Below, piece by piece: positions 57,108 to 64,000 of a stretch of DNA of 64,000 nucleotides. This stretch comes from Ceratotherium simum simum (taxonomy: Eukaryota > Chordata > Mammalia > Perissodactyla > Rhinocerotidae), in contig NW_004454262.1 of NCBI RefSeq assembly GCF_000283155.1, positions 2,120,646-2,184,645 on the forward strand, written 5' to 3'. The notes beneath the pieces were generated by a model that was given only the letters and a program-made list of their open reading frames with translations, was not told the origin of the DNA and did not search any database. Made by a program: the position numbers and the translations under genes. Position 1 is the stretch's first letter. Every line of letters begins with the position of its first letter.

Positions 57108-57633
57108 TGTGATAGCCAGTCTCCAAGATGGCAACCAATGATCTTTGCCTTCTAAAAGTATTCACGTGCTTGTGTGGTCTCCTCCCGTGTTGTACAGGGC
57201 TGACCTGCATGATCAATAGAATGCTACAGAAGTAATGGTGCATGAACTCTGAGAGTAGGTCATAAAAGATATTACAGCTTCTGCTTTGATCTCTTGAATC
57301 TCTTGTTCTGAGGGAAGCCAGTCACCATGCCCTCTGGAGAGGCTTACTGGAGAAGAACTAAAGCCTACCACCAATAGCCAGCACCAGTTTGCCAGCCATG
57401 TCTGAGGGCCGCCTTGGAAGCAGACCATGCAGCCTGAGTCAAGCCTTCAGATGACTGCAGCTGAGGCCAACAAGTGACTACAAACTCATGAGAGACTTCA
57501 AGGCAAAACCACCCATCTAAGTTGTTCCTGAATCCTGATCTACAGAAACTGTGAAAGATAATAAAACATTTATTTTATTTAAAGTCACTATATTTTGGGC
57601 TAATTTGTTATATAGCAATAAATAACTAACATA
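57108..57633 (+). mobile_element. solo LTR, MaLR/MLT1-type (third subtype)
   Basis: 'TGTGATAGCCAGTCTCCAAGATGGC', 'AATGATCTTTGCCTTCTAAAAG', 'GTAATGGTGCATGAACTCTGAGAGTAGGTCATAAAAG', 'CCAGCACCAGTTTGCCAGCCATG', 'GTCAAGCCTTCAGATGACTGCAG', 'ACAGAAACTGTGAAAGATAATAAAAC' and 'GGGCTAATTTGTTATATAGCAATAAATAACTAA' give the full order of an MLT1-related LTR. No flanking viral genes. Confidence 0.88.
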
Positions 57634-57654
57634 GCTGCTAACCCACCAGCATTT

Positions 57655-58118
57655 TCAATTCCATTCTCTTTTGACTGTCTCCTACTATAGAGATTTTAAA
57701 AAGCAGGATACTGATTTTTGTATTAGCCTCCCTTGTAGCTAGAAGTGGCCACGGAATCCATTCTGACCAATGAGATGTAAGGGGGAGTCTACTAAGGGAG
57801 CTTTCTTACAAAAGGAAAGTTCACTCACACAGCTCCCTCCCCTCTGTTCTGCTTTGAACATAATGATGTAAAGCTGAGGCAGCTAGCTATCTTATAGCTG
57901 GGATGGAGCAGTCAAGAGGATGAAAAACTAACAGTACAGGATTGTGGAGTAAACAGGAGAGAGCTGAGGTTCCTGATAACAGTGTTGGCTAGGTGAACTA
58001 GTGCTGGCTACATCTTACCACCTTGGTAAGTAATTAAAATAAACCCTATTTTTATACCACTGTTAGCTGGGGTTTCTATTACTTGCAGCTGACAGCATTC
58101 CTAATTGCTGCAGATTTT
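57655..58118 (+). mobile_element. LTR-like element, family unresolved
   Basis: 'GCCTCCCTTGTAGCTAGAAGTGGCC', 'CTGACCAATGAGATGTAAG', 'AATAAACCC' at about 58,038 and 'CACTGTTAGCTGGGGTTTCTATTACTTGCAGCTGACAGC' resemble a dispersed mammalian LTR whose words I know but cannot name with confidence. It abuts the MLT1-type LTR just upstream, same orientation. Confidence 0.6.
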
Positions 58119-58754
58119 GGAACCAAGAAGGGGTGCTTTAAATAGCAGACCCTAAAATGTAGAATTGACTGAGGGGAAGAGATTGGACACCAGACTATGA
58201 AGTTCCAACTATTCCTGTTTGGAAATAGGATTACCTTGGTTATGCAGTGATGAAGCATTTGTTTTTACTGTTGCCTGTTGGGATGCAGACTACATACTGA
58301 AAAAAGGGTGTAGTGTTAGGGGAAAGTGTACAAAAACTGTTGTGACAAGTTATTTTTTCATGCACACTGTTTTTACACGTCTCAGAATATTTAGACTCAT
58401 GGGAGGTGAGTGACTTCCGTGGGCACTTTAGGGCATGGCATGTCAAAGAGTAGGAACTTTTTTACACAACACACACACACACTGAGTAGTCATTGTGAAG
58501 GCTTTGGGTTTGTATGTTTGGTTTCCTATAACAATTTTTGTGTGAAACTAAATAGGCAACTTCAAAACATGAGGGATTTTTTTCCTTTTGTCTTTCCTCT
58601 GCTTTGATAAACAACAATCAAGTAAACTTTTTGTAGATTCTGATATATACTTCTCCCATTTGGCCCAATGGGAAATAAAAATTGGCAGGCATAAGATCTC
58701 ATGAAATATATTTCACTTTTTGTCCTATGATAAAATAACAATTATTAGAAAGGT
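58119..58754. other. unassigned; (CA)n at about 58,469-58,482
   Basis: No recognised element. Short CA run only. Confidence 0.4.
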
Positions 58755-58955
58755 AATAGTAACCATATATCAATCCTGTACTACGTTTTCAAGCACATTA
58801 TATGCATTATTTTATCTAATCTTCACAACAACTCCACAAGATAAGTTTTAACAGTCCCTTTGCCAAATGAGAAAACTGAGGATGCTTACACAGTAAGCCC
58901 AGCCTTGTGTGGCTCTAGAGCTTTCACTCACATTATGCTGTAATGCCTCCCAATG
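58755..58955 (-). mobile_element. MIR SINE
   Basis: 'TCAAGCACATTATATGCATTATTTTATCTAATCTTCACAACAACTCCACAAGATAAG' and 'GCCAAATGAGAAAACTGAGG' are reverse-complement MIR. The tRNA-like end is poor. Confidence 0.82.
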
Positions 58956-58979
58956 CTTTCTTACTGTTATATATTGTGA

Positions 58980-59540
58980 ATACTCCTCAGTGTTGACTAC
59001 TTCCCTGATGTGACTGGCCTCCACCTCCTCACTGGTCTCCCTGGCTCTCCACCAGTCTGACTACAGCCACAGATGTCTTTCTCAAGTCTATACTTGTTCC
59101 TGTTTATACACTGTCGTTTAAAGAATTAAGTCAAAACTCCTTGATGGGACGCTTTTGAGTTCTGTGTCACTAACCCCTTACTTGCTCCCCAGCCTCAACT
59201 CGCAGCATTCCCCTCTATTTTGACACCTCTTCCTAACTCTTACTGCTCATTTCATGTCCCATTCATACTGGATTTCTCCCACTTCCCGTTGCTTTTTCAG
59301 ACCCAGGCTTCTGCAGCCAATGCCCCCTCTGCCTAGAGCACTTTCTCTGAGTCTTTCAGCCTGGCTAACTCCCACATGTCTTTCAGCTTAGACATCACCT
59401 CTGAAGCACCTTGTGCTTCTATAAAATTTCAGTTCTCACCATTTTGTCTTTGTCTCCCTCTTAGCTTGACTACCTAAATAATTTTCACCATTGTGCTCCC
59501 AGTGTTCAATATATGTTCAAATTCATTCATTCTTTGAAAA
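58980..59540 (+). mobile_element. LINE-2, 3' part
   Basis: 'CACTGGTCTCCCTGGCTCTCCACC', 'CTACAGCCACAGATGTCTTTCTCAAG', 'ACCCCTTACTTGCTCCCCAGCCTCAACTCGCAGCATTCC', 'CCTCTGCCTAGAGCACTTTCTC' and 'CTCCCACATGTCTTTCAGCTTAGACATCACCTC' are a well-ordered L2 C-terminal region and tail, ending near the ATTCATTC words. Confidence 0.85.
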
Positions 59541-60159
59541 ATGTTTGCATGTTCATTTATATCAAAATTGGTCAAGACACAACACATTCTAAAGTGTGAA
59601 CAATTTCTAAGGAACAAAAGTGAAACTGTCTTCCATCCATTAATTTATATTACAACTAGCACCATATTATCAAAGTAAAACTTCATTGGCACACTGAGTG
59701 CTACCCACACTTATGAAATTATAGACAACATTCTGGTAGTTTCACAGATACAGCAAAGAACCCAGGTGCCTGGTCTAACTAAACTTGCACATTTAACTAC
59801 TCATTCTCCTTGTAAAATACACCACATTTTCTATACATGTGAATGTGTGTGCATGTAGGCAATGTATATTTTATACAAATAACATGTAATTATACACTAG
59901 AATATTTTATATATATATATACAATTAAATATAATTACCTAATAGAACAGATCCCTTTCCAACTTTAGAGTTATGTCAGCCTAATTCATGTCCTCTGTCA
60001 TTTTCTTCCACTCTCTAAGTAGACTAGATTCAATCAAAAATTGCTTTCCTAATATTTAGCACCCCATCTCCACCTTCTACTCCATGGATGAGAGAACCTC
60101 TCCTCTTTGTCTACTAAATCCCTGATTTGATTTTCTGTAGTTCTTTTCTATCACCAATA
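59541..60159. other. unassigned; (TA)n at about 59,906-59,921
   Basis: Nothing recognised apart from a short TATATA tract. Confidence 0.4.
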
Positions 60160-60161
60160 TA

Positions 60162-60779
60162 CAGTAGTCTATCCTTATCCGCAGTTTCGCTTTTCATGGT
60201 TTCAGTTACTCACGGCCAACTGTGGTCCGAAAATATTAAATAAAAAATTCCAGAAATAAACAACTCATAAATTTTAAATTACATTTTGAGTAGCATGATG
60301 AAATCTCATGCCATCCTGCTCCGTCTCACCTGGGATGCGAGTCAACCCATTGTCCAGCTAACCACGCTGCATATGCTACCCGCCCCTTAGTCACTTAGCA
60401 GCCCTCTCAGTTATCAAATCGACTGTCCTGGTATTGCAGTCCTTGTGTTCAAGCAACCGTCATTTTACATAATAATGGCCCAAAAGCGCAAGAGTAATGA
60501 TGCTGGCAATTTGGATATGCCACAGAGAAAGTGCTTCTATCGTATGCTGAGATTGCTAAGAACTACAGTAACTTTTATTACAGTATACTGTTATAATTGT
60601 TCTATTTTATTATTAGTTATTGTTAATCTCTTACTGTGACTAATTTATAAGTTAAACTTTATCACAGGTATGTATGTACAGAAAAAAAACATGGTATATA
60701 TAGGGTTTGGTATTATCCATGGTTTCAGGCACCCACTGGGGTCTTGGAAAGTATTCCCCACGGATAAGGGGGGCTACTG
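60162..60779 (+). mobile_element. Tigger (TcMar) DNA transposon, internally deleted
   Basis: It starts CAGTAGTC..CCTTATCCGC and ends GGATAAGG..GGCTACTG, imperfect terminal inverted repeats, with TA target duplications at 60,160-60,161 and 60,780-60,781. The 5' leader ('GGTTTCAGTTACTCACGGCCAACTGTGG') and the 3' end ('GGTTTCAGGCACCCACTGGGGTC') follow a pogo-like Tigger consensus. The transposase gene is reduced to a stub, so it could only ever have moved in trans. Confidence 0.93.
60475..60639 (+). pseudogene. Tigger transposase N-terminal stub
   Basis: From the ATG at 60,475 the frame reads MAQKRKSNDAGNLDMPQRK, close to the start of pogo/Tigger transposases (MAxKRKSxDAGNxDMPKR). After that it jumps over a large deletion and runs into unrelated residues until a stop at about 60,639. 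The helix-turn-helix and DDE catalytic core are missing. Confidence 0.88.
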
Positions 60780-60781
60780 TA

Positions 60782-62390
60782 GATTCTAATACTGCTATGT
60801 ACCTAAACATTTCTTGAAGAGTATCCCTACATCAACTGCCTGCCCCTTAAAAAAAAATTCAACTTGTCTGGATCTCCCCTTACCTATTTTTTAACTATAG
60901 TCATTTTTTTTTAATTTCCTAGCTTATTTTTTATTTATTTTAAATTTTTATTTCCCGTTGGATGAAGCTATGCTTTTTTAGAAGTTAAAGCATACATGCA
61001 GAGGCCACAATTTTGGGTCTTCATCCAGCTTCTTTCCTTCTGCGGTTGATGGAATTCCTCTGTGGCTATCAAATGGTTCACGATAGTCTCTGGTTTTCAT
61101 AACTGTCTGTCTTTTCCTATGTCTTCATGAGTATTTCAATAGAGAGGTAGAAAAGGGTATGTCATGGAATGTGAATATGATGCCATTTGAATGGAAAGGC
61201 CCTGCCTGTCCTTCAAAGGACTTCTCCTTCTGCCTTAGGCAGCACTAACCAGCTGTTTTTCTTGGAAGTAAAGTGTCAGATTAGGCAATAAGCTGCAACA
61301 GCGAGCTTGTGCTACAAGGTACATGAAGTTTCCACAGACTATATCCTGTGGTAAAAGTATCCATTGCATGCAGACCCTCCTTATAGAAAATTCACTGTTT
61401 CCAGGAAGAAATATCATTTAGTACTTTAATGACAAACTTGTCCTTTCAAAAAAAGAAAGAACAGTCTCATATTTTAAGGCTTTTACATTTCTTTCCTTAA
61501 TAATATAGTTTAATCTTTAACTACTCTTCCTCTCCATCTTCATTTTAGTAGAACTTTTGAATGTTTAAAATCTGTGACTGGTTTTATTGTTGTTGTCGTG
61601 GTGGTTTTTTGTTGTTAAGTGACTTTGGCAGAAAATGAGTTTGGGGAGTACACGAGGTTTCTAGATATCTGTTATATCTTTTAAGGTAGCAAAAACTTGT
61701 GAAATTGGGGGAGGAATTATTTATCTCCAATAGCATAAATAAATTCAAAATTTATATAGTTTTTGGCCATGAAACATAAATTGGCTCCAAAGCACAGGTT
61801 ATTTTGTCTCAAAGATTGGTTTAACAAAAACAACATGAAAAAATGTACTGCAGTGAATTCCTTTATATTTATTAAGTGATAGGTGACTATAAAAGAAGTT
61901 TATGAATTGTGTATCCTGCATTTGTATTTGTACTTCAGTCAAGACATTTTATGGGTGGTTATATAATGCTCTTCAGCTTTACACAGTGCCCTTAAAAAAA
62001 TAAAATCACAAAACTCCTCCCTGAGAATTTCATTCATAAATAAAAAAGGAAATAAGAGCTTTGATGCAAGGTTTAAACAGAGGAAGTGACTCAGTGGTTC
62101 CGGGGGAGTGCTGGCAGAGATAGACTAGCATCCAAGAAACTAAATTGTAAAAGGCCATGGGAGGTTGGAATTAGGACAGCAACATGAGCAGCAGTGTCCA
62201 CAGGTAGTTTTCAAGACATATTTAAGCACACAGCAGTATTAGAATCTATGTTGATGTCAGTAAAAAAACATGGTCACTCTACAAAAAATCAAATCAGTGA
62301 TTTAGGAGACAAAGATGAGAAGCATTCTCATCACAGAGAGGAAAGAAACAAAGAAATGAAAATGTGAGAAAGAAGATAACATATGAGGGA
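60782..62390. other. unassigned, T-rich
   Basis: About 1.6 kb with nothing recognised. Strong T/A bias at 60,840-60,960. Confidence 0.4.
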
Positions 62391-62407
62391 CAGAGATTCC
62401 AAATTTT

Positions 62408-62650
62408 TTCTTGTGTGTGTGAGGAAGATTAGCCCTGAGCGAACATCCGGTGCCAATCCTCCTGTTTTTGCTGAGGATGATTGGCCCTGGGCTAACATCC
62501 GTGCCCATCTTCCTCTACTTTATATGGGACGCCACCACAGCATGGCTTGACAAGCGGTGCATCGCTGTGCGCCCAGGATCCGAACCTGCGACCCCTGGGC
62601 TGCTGAAGCAGAGTACACACACTTAACCACTATGTCACCCGCCCAGCCCC
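62408..62650 (-). mobile_element. ERE SINE, short form
   Basis: Minus-strand copy with 'CCATGCTGTGGTGGCGTCCCATATAAAG', two TTAGC/CTAAC blocks and a TGTGTG tail complement. A perfect 17-bp duplication, CAGAGATTCCAAATTTT, flanks it at 62,391-62,407 and 62,651-62,667, the longest clean one in the window. Confidence 0.96.
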
Positions 62651-62667
62651 CAGAGATTCCAAATTTT

Positions 62668-62799
62668 AATCTAACAAAGAATAGAATTTTTAAGAGAAGA
62701 AATGAGGATAAATGGAACAAAACCAGTGGTTAGTTATTGAAGAAAATGCTATTGATCTGAATAGATCAGAAAAATAAATATTGATCTGAACAGGGATAT
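62668..62799. other. unassigned
   Basis: AT-rich, with GATCTGAATAGATCAGA-like words. May be the upstream part of the following LINE-1. Confidence 0.35.
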
Positions 62800-63062
62800 A
62801 AATATGTAGTTTAAAAACAAATACTGAAATTTACAAAAGACAAAGTAATTTTAAGTGACAGAAAGCAGGTCAGCAGTTGTCAAGATTGGGGTGGGTGAAG
62901 AAGGCCAATAAAGGGGCATGAGGGAACTTTTTGGGGCGATGAAAAAGTTCTATATCTTGATTGTAGTGGTGGTTACACAGGTAAATACCTTTGTCAAAAC
63001 CATCAAATTGTACACATAAAAATTGAATTTTATTGTATGTAAATTATACCTCAAAAAAGTTT
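62800..63062 (+). mobile_element. LINE-1 3' UTR
   Basis: 'TGACAGAAAGCAGGTCAGCAGTTGTC', 'TGTAGTGGTGGTTACACAGG', 'ACCATCAAATTGTACACATAAAAATTGAATTTTATTGTATGTAAATTATACCTCAA' is the standard LINE-1 3' end. Confidence 0.9.
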
Positions 63063-63480
63063 ATTTTTATTAAAATTTTGATTTTGAGATCATTGTAGAT
63101 TCACACGCAGCTGTAAGAAATAATACAGAGAGATCCTAGGTACCCTTTACCCAATTTCCCCTGATAGTAGCATCTTGCAAAACTATAGTACAATATCACA
63201 ACCAGTATACTGACATTGATACAGTCAAGATCCATTCCATCACCACATTTCCATAACCACAAGGATCCCTCATATTTCCCTTTGATACCACCTCCTTCCT
63301 GCCCCCACCTCCTCCTTAATCCCTGGCAACACTAGTCTCCATGTCTATAATTTTCTCATTTCAAGAATGTATATTTAAAAGGAATCATATAACATGTAAA
63401 CTTCTGGGATTGGCTTTTTTCATTCCGCATAATTCCCTGGCAATCCATACAAGTTATTGCATGTATCAATAATTTGTGGC
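63063..63480 (-). mobile_element. LINE-1 3' region (minus)
   Basis: Reverse-complement 3' UTR type: 'TTTGATTTTGAGATCATTGTAGATTCACACGCAGC', 'TACCCTTTACCCAATTTCCCC', 'GTATACTGACATTGATACAGTC' and 'CCATACAAGTTATTGCATGTATCAATA'. It abuts the plus-strand LINE-1 tail to tail. Confidence 0.85.
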
Positions 63481-63867
63481 TTTTTTTTTAAATTGTGGGA
63501 AAAATACATAAAATTTACCATCTCAACCACTTTTAAGTGTACAGTACAGTAAAGTTAACTATATATACATTGTTGTGCAACAAATGGCTAGGAGAACTTT
63601 TACACCTTGCAAAACTAAAACTCTGTAACCACTGAACAACAACTTCCCTTTTCCCCCTGCCCCTAGCCCCGGCAACCACCATTTTACTTTCAGGTTCTAA
63701 GAGTTTGACTACTTTAGATACGTCATACAAGTGGAATTATACAGTATACTTTTGTGTGCAACTGGCTTATTTCATTTAGCATAATGTCCTTAAGATTCAC
63801 CCATGTTGTAGCATATGACAGAATTTCCTTCTTTTTAAAGGCTAAATAGTATTCCAATGTATGTATA
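63481..63867 (-). mobile_element. LINE-1 3' region and ORF2 end (minus), second copy
   Basis: It opens with a T run (the A tail), then 'CATAAAATTTACCATCTCAACCACTTTTAAG', 'CCCTAGCCCCGGCAACCACCATT' and, on the minus strand, an ORF2 C-terminal piece reading 'YYLAFKKKEILSYATTW' near 63,810-63,870. It seems to have inserted into the previous LINE-1 and is itself broken by the element at 63,868. Confidence 0.88.
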
Positions 63868-64000
63868 CAGTCAGCCCTCCATATCCTCAGGTTCTGCATC
63901 TGCACATTCAACCAACCTGGAAGCAGAAGGCCTATGATGGCTGCCTCTGTCCTGAATATATACAGACTTGTAAAAATTGTCATTATTCCCTAAATAATAC
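63868..64000 (+). mobile_element. Tigger-type DNA element, 5' end, runs off the window
   Basis: It starts CAGTCAGCCCTCCATATCC just after a TA (63,866-63,867), followed by 'GGTTCTGCATCTGCACATTCAACCAACC' and 'TGTCATTATTCCCTAAATAATAC'. These words belong to a short non-autonomous Tigger-like family. The element continues past position 64,000, so its 3' repeat and second TA are not visible. Confidence 0.85.

Noticed and set aside
2925..58118. intact endogenous retrovirus
   Set aside because: All LTRs appear solo. No gag, pol or env remnants or paired LTRs of one subtype at proviral spacing were seen.
1..64000. CRISPR arrays, operons, prophage or other prokaryotic systems
   Set aside because: No spaced direct repeats, no long gene-dense frames and no ribosome-binding sites. 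The repeat families are those of a mammalian nucleus.

Overview
The window is mammalian nuclear DNA with no gene I can support. The best clue to its owner is eight copies of the tRNA-derived ERE SINE family, which is specific to odd-toed ungulates (Perissodactyla). Most belong to a roughly 250-300 bp type whose body ends in two similar blocks of the form 'GATGTTAGCTCAG..CTGATCTTCCTCA'. I saw no copy of the young horse-specific ERE1 form, so a rhinoceros or tapir source seems somewhat more likely than a horse. That last step rests on memory of the families, not on an alignment.

Every reading frame is short (155 codons at most). The ones I could trace are translations of repeats: L2 at 20.4-20.8 kb, an LTR at 2.8-3.2 kb, ERE bodies in six places, and LINE-1 ORF2 at 30.9, 31.2, 53.5-53.9 and 63.7 kb. 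The others match no protein family I know. I read the window as intergenic or deep intronic sequence. No CpG island, RNA gene or CRISPR array was seen.

Layout. 1-4 kb is mostly unassigned, with one MIR and one LTR. 4-6.7 kb is a nested pile: an ERE inside a MIR, then an L2 split by two EREs in opposite orientation, then another MIR. 7-13 kb holds old LINE-1 tails, MIR, L2 and MER5A scraps and one ERE. 13.2-16.5 kb is the longest stretch with nothing recognisable. 16.5-21 kb carries MIR, L2, an ERE and an old LINE-1, with a perfect X-box-like palindrome at 18,047. 21-24 kb is again unassigned. 24-34.8 kb is repeat-rich: two solo LTRs, MER5A, L2, a LINE-1 with readable ORF2 remnants, several MIRs and an ERE. 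35-48 kb is mostly single-copy sequence with MIR and L2 fossils and two inverted MIR pairs. 48-53.9 kb holds a possible HAL1/LINE-1, an LTR and a minus-strand LINE-1. 54-57 kb is unassigned. 57-60.8 kb has two adjacent LTR-like elements, MIR, L2 and a compact Tigger DNA transposon with both TA target duplications. 62.4-64 kb is a pile of an ERE, three LINE-1 tails and a second Tigger-type element that runs off the window.

Old families (MIR, L2, MLT1-type LTRs, MER5A, Tigger) outnumber young ones. Apart from ordinary transposon biology I found no undescribed system. The more interesting leads are possible non-coding regulatory sites in the single-copy stretches and the inverted ERE pair near 5.4-6.3 kb. 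Repeat borders are approximate except where target-site duplications are given. Family names come from recognising consensus words by eye.
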